Assembly: GCA_963813355.1 (NCBI GenBank)
Contig: CAWEYS010000018.1
Span: 142,763-206,762 of the forward strand
Reading direction: 5' to 3'
From: DATAGF01 sp963813355
GTDB taxonomy: Bacteria > Actinomycetota > Thermoleophilia > Miltoncostaeales > Miltoncostaeaceae
DNA: 64,000 nt
In this document: positions 9,998 to 18,141 of the stretch, one piece after another
How positions within the stretch are numbered: position 1 is the first letter of the stretch
Layout of the letters: every line of letters begins with the position of its first letter
Notes under the pieces: model-generated
Database searches by the model: none
The model's input: only the letters and a program-made list of their open reading frames with translations
What the model was told of the DNA's origin: nothing
Position numbers and translations under genes: made by a program

Positions 9998-10030
9998 GTC
10001 CCGTGACGATCCTGTGAAACGGCGGTGAAC
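9998..10030 (-). promoter_or_regulatory. PHO box facing the response regulator (three 11-bp direct repeats)
   Basis: Read on the minus strand the site is three consecutive 11-mers: GTTCACCGCCG, TTTCACAGGAT and CGTCACGGGAC. Each has a (G)TTCAC/GTCAC core at the same place. Contiguous 11-bp direct repeats with this core are the known layout of PhoP sites in actinobacteria. The placement upstream of the regulator's own -10 box suggests autoregulation. Confidence 0.6.
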
Positions 10031-10090
10031 GCCGGAGAGAGGGGTCGGGAATGGCGATGGGTGGCGGTTCTCCGCCCGTCCGTCGCGCGT

Positions 10091-10133
10091 GTTACACGCG
10101 TCCCCACGAGCGTCACATCCGCGTCACCTGACC
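10091..10133 (+). promoter_or_regulatory. PHO box facing pstS (11-bp direct repeats)
   Basis: GTCACATCCGC (10112-10122) is followed directly by GTCACCTGACC (10123-10133), and a weaker unit GTTACACGCGT starts 21 bp earlier at 10091. The repeats match the core seen in the opposite-facing site. A -10-like TAGCTT lies at about 10148. Binding by the divergent PhoB-like regulator under phosphate limitation is the simplest reading. Confidence 0.6.
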
Positions 10134-10232
10134 CCGGCGGCGCCGATGTAGCTTCGCGCCGCCTTGCTCCCGACCAGGGCACCGGATCATCGCCGCAGGC
10201 TCGCGCCTGCCGACTAAGGAGTGTCTGACTCG

Positions 10233-11309
10233 GTGAACAGGACCTTGCGCAACGCGCTCGTCGGCACGGTGGCCGGCGGCGCGATCATCGCCCTCCCCGC
10301 GGTCGCGCTCGGCGCGGCGACCGGCTCGGGGGCGAGCTTCCCCGCCACCGCCTACTCGAAGTGGTGCCAGGACTCGGGCCTGTGCAGCTACACCTCGAAG
10401 GGCTCGACCGGCGGCATCAACGACCTCATCAACGGCGTGGTTGACTTCGCCGCGAGCGACGCGACCCTCACGCCCCAGCAGCTGAGCGACCTGGCGGCCA
10501 AGCGCGGCGGCGCCACCCCGCTCTACTTCCCGACGCTGATCGGCGCGATCACCGTCCCGACCAACATCGACGGGGTCTCGAAGGGCATCAACATCGACGG
10601 CCCGACGCTCGCGGGCATCTTCCAGGGCACGATCACGAGCTGGAACGACTCGCGCATCCGCAAGTCGAACCCGGGCGTCAGCTTCCCGAGCGCCTCGATC
10701 ACCAAGTGCGTGCGCTCCGACGGCTCGGGCACGAGCTTCGGCTTCACCGCCTACCTCTCGAAGGTGAGCTCGTCCTTCCGCGGCGCCATCGGCGCGAGCC
10801 AGCAGCCGAACTGGCCCACCAGCGGCGTGGTCAAGGGCGCGCGCAACCCCGGCGTCGCCGGCTGCATCAAGTCCAACTCGAACTCGATCGGCTACGTGGA
10901 CATCTCCGACGCCCGTGACGCCGGCCTGACCGCCAAGTTCTCGAAGATCGGCAAGAGCGAGGTCGTCAAGAAGAACGGCAAGCGCCAGCGGACGACCGTC
11001 TACATCCTCCCGAGCGCCGGCTCGGCCTCGAAGGCCGCGAACCTCACGAAGTTCAAGGAGGACCTGACGCTCAGCCTCTCGGCCAGCCCCGTCAAGGGCG
11101 CCTACCCGATCACCATCACGACCTGGATCCTCGCCTACTCGAACTACGGCGCCGCCGGGAAGTCCTCGACCGCCCGCGACGACGTGAAGAAGGTCCTCAA
11201 CTACGCCTACTCGAGCGCCGCTCAGGACTCCCTCGGCGAGCTGCGCTTCGCGCCTCTGCCGGACGGCCTCGTCACCGTGGCAAAGGCACAGATCAAGAAG
11301 ATCAAGTAG
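10233..11309 (+). CDS. pstS: Phosphate ABC transporter substrate-binding protein PstS
   Basis: 358 residues: signal peptide VNRTLRNALVGTVAGGAIIALPAVALGA, then the PstS fold. Phosphate-contact motifs are GSGASFPA, SKGSTGGINDLINGVVDFAASDATL and RSDGSGTSFGFTAYL. It delivers phosphate to the PstCA channel. There is no lipobox cysteine at the cleavage region, so anchoring is unclear. GTG 10233 is chosen because AGGAG (10217-10221) lies 11 nt upstream; a GTG at 10221 overlaps that site. First gene of pstS-pstCA-pstB. Confidence 0.92.
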   Translation: MNRTLRNALVGTVAGGAIIALPAVALGAATGSGASFPATAYSKWCQDSGLCSYTSKGSTGGINDLINGVVDFAASDATLTPQQLSDLAAKRGGATPLYFPTLIGAITVPTNIDGVSKGINIDGPTLAGIFQGTITSWNDSRIRKSNPGVSFPSASITKCVRSDGSGTSFGFTAYLSKVSSSFRGAIGASQQPNWPTSGVVKGARNPGVAGCIKSNSNSIGYVDISDARDAGLTAKFSKIGKSEVVKKNGKRQRTTVYILPSAGSASKAANLTKFKEDLTLSLSASPVKGAYPITITTWILAYSNYGAAGKSSTARDDVKKVLNYAYSSAAQDSLGELRFAPLPDGLVTVAKAQIKKIK

Positions 11310-11334
11310 TGGCGGTCACCTCGTAGTGGCGGTC
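11307..11334. repeat. 17-bp-period duplication spanning the pstS stop and pstCA start
   Basis: TAGTGGCGGTC occurs at 11307-11317 and again at 11324-11334. Each copy carries a TAG stop overlapping a GTG. The first GTG runs into the second TAG after five codons; the second GTG (11326) opens the pstCA frame. The duplication therefore separates the pstS stop from the functional start. Confidence 0.6.
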
Positions 11335-13362
11335 TCACCCGCCGCCGCCGAGCCCCCGGGCCCGGCGGCGGCGCGCCGCTCGTTCCGGCGCCCGTTCACC
11401 GGCCTGGTGGCCGACCGGGGGTACATCGCGCTCACGGCGCTGGCCACGGCCGCGGCCCTGGCGGGCATCGCCTACCTGATCTGGACCACCGCCGCCGAGA
11501 CCGGCGACGTGTGGAGCACGTTCGGGGTCTGGGGCTTCCTGACCGGCGACGAGTGGATCCCCGCGCCGGTTGACCGCCCCGCGGTCTTCGGCGCCCTCCC
11601 GTTCATCTACGGCACGCTCGTGACGAGCGCGATCGCCATGGTCCTGGCCGTCCCGCTGGCCGTCGGCGTCGCGCTGGCCACGACCGTGTTCCTCCCCAGG
11701 CGCCTCCGCGGGCCGGTCGCCGGGGTCGTCGATCTGCTGGCCGCTGTGCCGTCGGTCGTCTACGGACTCTGGGGGGTGCTGGTGCTGGTCCCGGCGGCGC
11801 GGCCGCTCCTGGAGTGGGTCGCCGACCACTCCGGCGGGCTCGGCATCCTGGCCGGCCCGGTGACGTCGGGCTCCTTCATCCTCGCGGGCCTCGTGCTCGC
11901 GGTCATGGTCCTGCCGATCGTCGCCGCGATCACCCGCGAGGTGCTCCTGACGGTGCCGGTCGAGCAGCAGGAGGCCGCCTACGCCCTCGGGGCCACGAGG
12001 TGGGAGATGGTGCGCTCGGCCATGCTCCCCTGGGCGCGCTCCGGCATCGTCGGAGCGTCGGCGCTCGGCCTCGGCCGCGCCGTGGGCGAGACCATCGCCA
12101 TCGCCCTGCTCCTCGGCAACACGCCGATCGTGGGCGGCTCCCTGCTGGGCCCCGGCTCGAGCCTGGCGAGCGTCATCGCCCTCGAGTTCGGCGAGGCCTC
12201 CGGCCTCCAGCTCGCCGCCCTGACCGCGCTCGCGCTGGTCCTGTTCGCCATCGCCTTCGTCATCAACGCGCTGGCGCGGCTGCTGGTCGCCCGGACGGCC
12301 AGCGGCCCCGGACCCGTGCGGCGCGCCTTCGACGCGCGCCGCGCCTCCGCGATCGCCTCGGGCGTCGGCGCGCCGCACGCGGCGCCACCCGCCCCCGAGC
12401 CTCCGCCCGCCCCCGAGCCTCCGCCCGCCCCCGAGCCTGCGCCGGCCGCCGCCCCCGAGCCGGCCGCCGCCGCCGCGGGCCCGGGCCTGCCGGTCGTTGA
12501 TCGCGCACGCAAGTTCCGCTCGGGGTTGGCGTGGGGCGCGGTCTACCTCTGCCTCGTCATCTCGCTCATCCCGCTCGGGCTGATCCTCGGGAAGATCCTG
12601 GTGGAGGGCCTGCCGGCGCTGTCGTGGGACTTCTTCACGACGATCCAGCCCGCCGACCCCTTCTCGAGCGACGGCGGCATCTCCAATGCCCTGGTGGGCA
12701 CGCTCATCCTCATGGGCCTGGCCACCCTGTTCTCGGCGCCGCTCGGCATCCTCGTGGCCCTGTTCATCAACGACGCGGCGGCGAGCCGCGGGCCGGGCCT
12801 GCGCAGGGTCGGGTCGGCCGTGGGCTTCCTGGTGGACGTCCTGCTCGGCGTGCCGTCGATCGTCGCCGGTCTGATCGTCTACCTCGGGATCGTCATCGCG
12901 ATGGGCCACTTCTCCGCCCTGGCCGGTGCGATCGCGCTGGCCATCATCATGTTCCCGATCGTCGTGCGAGCCACCGACGAGATCCTCCGCCTGGTGCCGG
13001 AGACGCAGAAGGAGGCCGCCCTGGCTCTGGGCGCGCCGCGCTGGCGCACCACGTGGAGCGTCGTCCTGCCGGCGGCGGCGCCGGGGATCCTCACCGGCGT
13101 CATGCTGGCGCTGGCGCGTGCCTCGGGCGAGACTGCGCCCCTGCTGTTCACGTCGCTGGGCAACCAGTTCTTCTCGACCAGCATCCTCGAGCCGATCGCC
13201 TCGCTCCCCCAGCTGATCTTCCGCAACACGGTCGACGTGCGGACCCCGCAGTCCGAAGAGCTCGCCTGGGGCGCGGCGCTGGTGCTGGTGGCCATCATCC
13301 TGGTGTTGAATCTCGTCGCGCGCGCGATCGCCGCGCGGACCCGTGTGGGAGGAGCGCGATGA
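11326..13362 (+). CDS. Fused phosphate ABC transporter permease PstC-PstA
   Basis: 678 residues combining both permeases. Residues ~1-335 are PstC: helices plus the coupling loop EQQEAAYALGATRWEM and GRAVGETIAIALLLG. Residues ~350-390 are an Ala/Pro/Glu linker including three 6-residue PPAPEP-type repeats. Residues ~395-678 are PstA: GTLILMGLATLFSAPLGI, ETQKEAALALGAPRWRT and ARASGETAPLLFTSLGNQF. Each half has its own EAA loop for contacting PstB. Both permeases are normally separate genes; here the frame is continuous without a stop. GTG 11326 follows the pstS stop by 16 nt, and the stop overlaps the pstB ATG. Confidence 0.9.
   Translation: MAVSPAAAEPPGPAAARRSFRRPFTGLVADRGYIALTALATAAALAGIAYLIWTTAAETGDVWSTFGVWGFLTGDEWIPAPVDRPAVFGALPFIYGTLVTSAIAMVLAVPLAVGVALATTVFLPRRLRGPVAGVVDLLAAVPSVVYGLWGVLVLVPAARPLLEWVADHSGGLGILAGPVTSGSFILAGLVLAVMVLPIVAAITREVLLTVPVEQQEAAYALGATRWEMVRSAMLPWARSGIVGASALGLGRAVGETIAIALLLGNTPIVGGSLLGPGSSLASVIALEFGEASGLQLAALTALALVLFAIAFVINALARLLVARTASGPGPVRRAFDARRASAIASGVGAPHAAPPAPEPPPAPEPPPAPEPAPAAAPEPAAAAAGPGLPVVDRARKFRSGLAWGAVYLCLVISLIPLGLILGKILVEGLPALSWDFFTTIQPADPFSSDGGISNALVGTLILMGLATLFSAPLGILVALFINDAAASRGPGLRRVGSAVGFLVDVLLGVPSIVAGLIVYLGIVIAMGHFSALAGAIALAIIMFPIVVRATDEILRLVPETQKEAALALGAPRWRTTWSVVLPAAAPGILTGVMLALARASGETAPLLFTSLGNQFFSTSILEPIASLPQLIFRNTVDVRTPQSEELAWGAALVLVAIILVLNLVARAIAARTRVGGAR
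12385..12438 (+). repeat. 18-bp tandem repeat encoding the PstC-PstA linker
   Basis: Three units of CCGCCCGCCCCCGAGCCT (the first with CCACCC at its start), each encoding PPAPEP, sit between the PstC and PstA halves. Such repeats can change copy number by slippage while keeping the frame. Confidence 0.85.
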
Positions 13363-14227
13363 CGCAGGAGGAGACGCCGACGCGGCCGCCGCTCCCGGAG
13401 GTGCTCGCCCAGGCAGGCCGCCGCCCGCGGCCGCGGCCGCCGGCCGGCCGCCGACCCGATGCACGGCGGTGGGCGTGAGCGCCTTCTTCGGCCGCCACCA
13501 CGTCGTCGAGGGCATCGACCTGCGCTTCCCGCCCAACAGCGTCACGGCCATCATCGGCCCCTCCGGCTGCGGCAAGTCCACCTTCATCCGCACCCTCAAC
13601 CGGATGCACGAGCTCGTGCCGAACGCGCGCGTCGAGGGCGAGGTGCTGCTGCGCGGCCGGGACGTCTACGGCCGCGGCGCCGACCCGGTGGCCATCCGGC
13701 GCGCGATCGGGATGGTCTTCCAGCGGCCCAACCCGTTCCCCACCAAGTCGATCGCCGACAACGTGCTGGCCGGGCCGCGGTACACGCGGATGAAGCTCCG
13801 GAGGGCGGCGCGGCACGAGCTCCTCGAGCGCACGCTGCGCGGGGCGGGCCTGTGGGACGAGGTCAAGAACCGCCTCGGGGCCCCCGCGGGCGGCCTGTCG
13901 GGCGGCCAGCAGCAGCGCCTCTGCATCGCGCGGGCGCTCTCGGTGGAGCCCGACGTGCTCCTGATGGACGAGCCGTGCTCGGCGCTCGACCCGCAGTCCA
14001 CGCTGCGGATCGAGGAGTTGATCGCGGAGCTGCGGTCGCGCCTGGCGATCGTGATCGTCACCCACAACATGCAGCAGGCCGCGCGGGTGTCCGACTACAC
14101 GGCCTTCTTCACGATCGAGAACGAGGGCGAGCCGGGGCGGCTCATCGAGACCGGCCCCACCGCCCGGATCTTCGCCAGCCCCCGGAATCCGCGCACCGAG
14201 GCCTACGTGTCCGGCCGCTTCGGCTGA
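13359..14227 (+). CDS. pstB: Phosphate ABC transporter ATP-binding protein PstB (frame break near the N-terminus)
   Basis: ATPase of the Pst importer: Walker A GPSGCGKST, Q-loop MVFQRPNPFP, signature LSGGQQQRLCIARAL, Walker B VLLMDEPCSALD, switch His in VTHNMQQAARVSD. NPFPTKSIADNV is PstB-typical. ATG 13359 overlaps the pstCA stop as ATGA and has GGGAGGAG just upstream, but that frame (MTQEETPTRPPLPEVL...) ends at 13478. The conserved first strand TRCTAVGVSAFFGRHHVVEG is in another frame, so a one- or two-base error lies near 13405-13450 in a C/G-rich stretch. The body is intact. No phoU follows. Confidence 0.88.
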
Positions 14228-14239
14228 GCGCCGCGGAGG

Positions 14240-14854
14240 TCATCCGGGGCCGCCGCGCATCCAGGCGGCGAGCGCGGCGACCTCCTCGGGGCCGATCCAG
14301 TGGCCCCCGGGGCGCCAGGCCTCGGTGACGTCCGCGCCGGCGCCGCGGTAGGACGCGACCCCCGCGACCGCGGTCTCGCGGGGCAGGAACGGGTCGTCCA
14401 GCCCGCCCGCGGCGAGGACCCGGCGCCCCCGCAGGCCGCCGTGGGCCAGCGTCTGCGCCGGCAGGGGATAGGCGCTCGACAGCAGGGCCACGTCGCCCAC
14501 GAGGTCCGGGCGCACGGCCGCCAGCGCCCCGGCCATCATGCCGCCGTTCGAGAAGCCGACGGCGACCAGGGGCGCCTCCAGGCCGTGCTCGGCCACCGCG
14601 GCGTCGAGCCAGGCCGCCACCAGCGCCAGGTTCTCCTCCAGGCTCGGGAGCTCGGGGACGCCGATCGCGTGGTGACGGAACCAGGCGAAGCCGCCGCCCT
14701 GGGGCTCCGGCCCCCGCGGCGCGAGCACGCCCACGCCGCCGCCGAGCGCGTCGCCCAGGCCCTGCAGGTCGCCCTCCGCCCCGCCGCGCCCGTGCAGCGC
14801 CAGCAGCGTCGGCGAGCCGGGAGCTGCGGGCTCGAAGCGGTGGACCAGGCTCAC
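14240..14854 (-). CDS. Phospholipase/carboxylesterase-type hydrolase (MhqD-like)
   Basis: 204 residues, alpha/beta hydrolase. TLLALHGRGGAEGDL gives the oxyanion hole, VAVGFSNGGMMAGALA the nucleophile (Ser in GFSNG), AAGGLDDPFLP the acid and GGHWIG the catalytic His. The family hydrolyses carboxyl or thio-esters; Bacillus MhqD belongs to it and is induced by quinones. GTG 14854 overlaps the upstream stop by GTGA, so it is the last gene of a three-gene unit with a ring-cleavage dioxygenase. The substrate is unknown. Confidence 0.82.
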   Translation of the reverse strand: MSLVHRFEPAAPGSPTLLALHGRGGAEGDLQGLGDALGGGVGVLAPRGPEPQGGGFAWFRHHAIGVPELPSLEENLALVAAWLDAAVAEHGLEAPLVAVGFSNGGMMAGALAAVRPDLVGDVALLSSAYPLPAQTLAHGGLRGRRVLAAGGLDDPFLPRETAVAGVASYRGAGADVTEAWRPGGHWIGPEEVAALAAWMRGGPG

Positions 14855-15252
14855 GGCGCCCCGCCGCCGGCACCGGCCGCCTCGTGCTCGGCGAGGATGG
14901 GCTCGGCGGCCTCGAGCGCCGACCAGGCCGCCGGGAAGCCGGCCAGGCCGGACACGGCGATCAGCACCTCCCGGACCTCGTCGGGCGTGACCCCGGCCCC
15001 GAGGGCGCCGCGGACGTGCCACTCGAGCTGGGTGTGCGCCCGCAGCGTCGCGGTGATCGCCATCGCCACGATCGAGCGGTCGCGGCGGCCCAGCCCCGGG
15101 CGGCTCCACAGGTCGCCGAACCCGAACCCGGACGTGAGCTCCTCGAGGTCCGGCGAGAGCTCCCGCCACCGGTCGATGACGCCATCGCCCAGATGGCGCC
15201 GCGCCAGCTCGCGCCCGCGCTCCAGGCGGTCGTCGCCCTCGACCCCGCTCAT
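14851..15252 (-). CDS. Carboxymuconolactone decarboxylase-family protein
   Basis: 133 residues. AIVAMAITATLRAHTQLEWHVRGALGAGVTPDEVREV is the family core in parts: the RAHTQLEWHVRGAL segment holds the conserved His. The CxxC pair of AhpD-type peroxidase members is missing, so a gamma-carboxymuconolactone decarboxylase or related lyase role fits better than thiol peroxidase. It overlaps both neighbours (ATGA upstream, GTGA downstream), so the three proteins are co-translated. A role in processing ring-cleavage products is inference from context. Confidence 0.82.
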   Translation of the reverse strand: MSGVEGDDRLERGRELARRHLGDGVIDRWRELSPDLEELTSGFGFGDLWSRPGLGRRDRSIVAMAITATLRAHTQLEWHVRGALGAGVTPDEVREVLIAVSGLAGFPAAWSALEAAEPILAEHEAAGAGGGAP

Positions 15253-16193
15253 CGGGCCGCTCCGCCCGTCGCCCGCGCCGCCGTCCGCGGGTCCTCGAGC
15301 GGCTCGAGGATCTCCTCGAGGCGCTCCCGCAGCGCCTCGTACTGCGGGGGCAGCCTGAGCTCCTGGCCCAGCCGGCCGGGGTCCTCGTCGACCGCGAAGC
15401 CGGGGCCGACGGTCGCGATCTCGAACAGCACCCGGCCCGGCTCGCGGAAGTAGATGGAGCGGAAGTACTGCCGGTCGATGATCCCGGTGGGGTGGGCGCC
15501 GGAGGCGGCCGCGCGCCGTCCCCAGTCGGCGTGGTCGGCGTCGGGCGAGGTCCACGCCACGTGGTGCACCGTCCCGGCCCCCTGCTCGCCGTGCTCGGGC
15601 GGCGCCGGGTCGAGCCAGTAGACGCCTCGCCGCTCCCCGCCGGACGTCGCGAACCGCCCGGCCTGCTCGCGCACGAACCCGAGCCCCTCGACCAGCAGCC
15701 CCTCGGTCGCCTCCGGGGCGCGGCTGAAGGCGCGCACGCCCACGATGCCCGTCAGCGCGTGCTCGTCGGGGATCTCGGGACTCGACGCCGCCCGCGGCGC
15801 CCCGTCGGCGGGGCCGGCGACGATCAGCTCGATCCCCAGCCCCTCGGGGTCCGAGGTGACCAGCGACCCCTCCTCCCGCGCGACCGGCCGGCCGGCGTCG
15901 CCGAGGCGGTCGGCCCAGAAATCGAGCGACTCGCGCGACGCGACCCGCCACACGACGCGGTGGATCATCCCGGGCCCGGGCCGGCCCACCGGGCTCCCGG
16001 GGATCTCGAAGAAGGTCAGGATGCTCCCCGGCGATCCGACCTCGTCGCCGAGGTACAGGTGGTACATGTCCGGCGCGTCGAAGTTGACCGTCTTCTTCAC
16101 CAGCCGAAGGCCCATGAGGCGCACGTAGAAGTCCAATGTGCCCCGGGCGTCGGCCGTGATGGCGGTCACGTGGTGGATCCCGTCGAGGCCCAT
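15249..16193 (-). CDS. Ring-cleaving dioxygenase of the glyoxalase family (MhqO/MhqA-like)
   Basis: 314 residues with duplicated glyoxalase/VOC domains. N-terminal half: GIHHVTAITADARGTLDFYV...RLVKKTVNFDAPDMYHLYLGD; second half: LTGIVGVRAF, GTVHHVAWTSPD, and YFREPGRVLFEIATVGPGF, which carries the metal-binding Glu. It matches the hydroquinone dioxygenase group whose Bacillus members (MhqA, MhqE, MhqO) are repressed by MhqR. ATG 16193 has GGAGAGGA upstream. Divergent from the MarR gene across a short region with a palindrome. Confidence 0.85.
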   Translation of the reverse strand: MGLDGIHHVTAITADARGTLDFYVRLMGLRLVKKTVNFDAPDMYHLYLGDEVGSPGSILTFFEIPGSPVGRPGPGMIHRVVWRVASRESLDFWADRLGDAGRPVAREEGSLVTSDPEGLGIELIVAGPADGAPRAASSPEIPDEHALTGIVGVRAFSRAPEATEGLLVEGLGFVREQAGRFATSGGERRGVYWLDPAPPEHGEQGAGTVHHVAWTSPDADHADWGRRAAASGAHPTGIIDRQYFRSIYFREPGRVLFEIATVGPGFAVDEDPGRLGQELRLPPQYEALRERLEEILEPLEDPRTAARATGGAAR

Positions 16194-16243
16194 CGCGTCC
16201 GTCCTCTCCGGCGGGCGGCCGTCCGCCCCGCCTGGTAAGGTCG

Positions 16244-16259
16244 TTGCATGCTCAAGCAA
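16244..16259. promoter_or_regulatory. Probable MarR-family operator
   Basis: TTGCATGCTCAAGCAA is an imperfect palindrome (12 of 16 positions symmetrical) in the 83-bp region between the ring-cleaving dioxygenase and the marR-type gene. A related half-site AAGCAA recurs at about 16271-16286. MarR regulators bind such AT-richer dyads, usually between divergent genes they control. Confidence 0.5.
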
Positions 16260-16276
16260 ATAGAGGGTAGTTGACG

Positions 16277-16774
16277 GTGCAAGCAAACGCAAACGTCGAG
16301 CAAGCCCGGGCGCGGGGCGTCGAGGGGGAGCCCCTCGCGCCGCTCGAGCTGGGGGCCTGGCGGGGGCTGCTGCGGGTCCACGCCGCGCTCATCCGCGAGA
16401 TGGACGCCGAGATGCGCGCGCGCCACGGCATCTCGCTGAGCGCCTACGAGGTGCTGATGCTGCTGGGCGACGCGCCGCGGCGGCGCATGCGCGTGTCCGA
16501 GCTCTCCGCGGCGACGCTGCTGTCGGTGAGCGGCGTCAGCCGCCTGGTCGACCGGCTCGTGCGGGACGGCCTGGTCCTCAAGGAGGCCTGCGAGGAGGAC
16601 GGGCGGGGCGCCGAGGCCGTGCTCACGCCGATGGGCCGCGGGCGCCTGCGGGCGGCGCGCGCGAGCCACCTGGCCGACGTGCGCCGGCGGTTCCTCTCCC
16701 GCTTCGCGGACGACGAGCTGCGCGAGCTGGCCGGCTTCTGGGCCCGCCTGGGAGACGAGGGCGCGGCCGCCTGA
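16277..16774 (+). CDS. MarR-family transcriptional regulator (MhqR-like)
   Basis: 165 residues. MarR winged helix: LLRVHAALIREMDAEMRARHGISLSAYEVLMLL, RVSELSAATLLSVSGVSRLVDRLVRDGLV (recognition helix), EEDGRGAEAVLTPMGRGRL (wing), then the C-terminal dimer helix. The two cysteines or lack of them do not settle the signal: only one Cys (EACEEDG) is present. GTG 16277 has AGAGGG nine bases upstream; TTG 16271 is the alternative. It is divergent from the esterase/CMD/dioxygenase unit, so it probably represses that unit and itself and is released by a quinone-like compound. Confidence 0.83.
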   Translation: MQANANVEQARARGVEGEPLAPLELGAWRGLLRVHAALIREMDAEMRARHGISLSAYEVLMLLGDAPRRRMRVSELSAATLLSVSGVSRLVDRLVRDGLVLKEACEEDGRGAEAVLTPMGRGRLRAARASHLADVRRRFLSRFADDELRELAGFWARLGDEGAAA

Positions 16775-17046
16775 GTGGCGATCGGCGGGAGGGGCTCCCG
16801 ACAACCCCGCCCGCCGCGCCGAGGCCGGCGTCCCGGCCCAGATGACCCCAGTCCGCCCGGCGGGGGCGCGTCGCGGCCGACTGGAGCCGAACCGATCCTG
16901 CCTCACGGCCGGGCTCGCCGGGTTACCAACCGGTGGTCCTCCCGTGACGGACTGTGACGCCGGTCAGCCCGCCCTCGGACCGGTGGGGGAGGCCGTCGGC
17001 GCCGGAGAGCGCCGGGCCCGCGGGCTCGGACTCCCCCTCCACCGAG

Positions 17047-18141
17047 CTAGGGGCCGGCGAGCGTGTCGACGACCACCGGCTCGCGCGGGCCCACGCGGGC
17101 GTTCTCCTCCTCGGCCTGGCGCCGCAGCTGCTTGAAGCCGACGCCCTCGGCGATCAGGAAGAGGAAGCCGACGGCGACGCCCACGATCGCCTCGGTGGCC
17201 TGGAGCACGACCGAGAACGCGATGGCCTCGGCGGCGCCGACGCCGTAGGACGCGGTGAGGGGGACGACCGCGGCGGCCTGGAACACCAGCACGTTGCCGG
17301 GCAGCACCGGGAAGGCCTGGGCGAGGGTGACGGTGACGAGCAGCAGCGCGGCGCCGCCCCAGCCGACCTCGTCCAGGCCGAAGGCCATGAGCGTGCAGTA
17401 GATCCCGGCCCACTGGGAGACCCAGCAGAGGAGGCTCGCGCCGGAGACGAGGCCCATCTGGCGCGGGTCGCGCAGCCCGAGGTGGCTCTCGCGCACGGCG
17501 CCCCAGAGCCGCGACACCGCCCGGGTGGCGCGCGCCCACAGGGGCCCCGTCCGCAGCCAGGGCGGCACCTGGCGGCCGGGGCTCGACAGGAGCGCCACGA
17601 TCACGATCGCCAGGCAGCCCACCCCGAGGCTGATCGATGCGACCCAGGCGTAGGAGGGCAGGGGCAGCACCAGCCCGATCGCGATCACCAGGGCGACCCA
17701 GGCGATCGTCGAGACCAGGTTCTCGGCGACCACCGTGCCGAGCAGCGTCGTGGTCGGCGGGCGCTCGCCGCGGCGCTCGAGGCGGCGGCGCAGCAGCAGC
17801 ACCTTGACGATCTCGCCCAGCCGGGCCGCGAGCACGGTGTTGAAGAGGAAGCCGACGAAGAGCGGGCTGAAGATGTCGCGCCAGCGCGTCTTCGTCCGCA
17901 GGCTGGGCAGCGCGTCGACCACCGCCTTCCAGGCGACGCCCTTCCACGCGACCGACATGAAGTTCGCGAGGATGGCCAGGACGAGGAACCACCACGACTC
18001 GATGTGGAAGGCGTCGCGGATCTCGCCCAGGTCGAGCTTCCAGACGGCCACGGCGCCGACGGCCAGGATGATGAGGATCCGGGCCGCGGGCCAGGCGAGG
18101 CGGCGCCCGAGCGGGCGCCGGTCGGCGGCCTGGGTGGTCAC
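17047..18141 (-). CDS. Lysylphosphatidylglycerol synthase-like membrane protein (flippase-type, UPF0104)
   Basis: 364 residues with about eight transmembrane helices, matching the membrane domain of MprF/UPF0104 without the synthase domain. Markers: RDIFSPLFVGFLFNTVLAARLGEIVKVLLLRRRL in two parts, TVVAENLVSTIAWVALV, and TVTLAQAFPVLPGNVLVFQAA (PG-rich loop) before the last helices. Such proteins move or modify lipid-linked molecules; substrate unknown. GTG 18141 overlaps the polysaccharide deacetylase stop by GTGA, suggesting a cell-envelope function for both. Confidence 0.8.
   Translation of the reverse strand: MTTQAADRRPLGRRLAWPAARILIILAVGAVAVWKLDLGEIRDAFHIESWWFLVLAILANFMSVAWKGVAWKAVVDALPSLRTKTRWRDIFSPLFVGFLFNTVLAARLGEIVKVLLLRRRLERRGERPPTTTLLGTVVAENLVSTIAWVALVIAIGLVLPLPSYAWVASISLGVGCLAIVIVALLSSPGRQVPPWLRTGPLWARATRAVSRLWGAVRESHLGLRDPRQMGLVSGASLLCWVSQWAGIYCTLMAFGLDEVGWGGAALLLVTVTLAQAFPVLPGNVLVFQAAAVVPLTASYGVGAAEAIAFSVVLQATEAIVGVAVGFLFLIAEGVGFKQLRRQAEEENARVGPREPVVVDTLAGP

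Noticed and set aside
12385..12438. CRISPR-like array
   Set aside because: The repeats are contiguous 18-mers in frame encoding PPAPEP with no spacers; they are a protein linker.
16775..17046. Gene or RNA in the 272-bp gap after the MarR gene
   Set aside because: Short frames on both strands lack a start with ribosome-binding site and show no family features; no tRNA-like cloverleaf or riboswitch core was visible.
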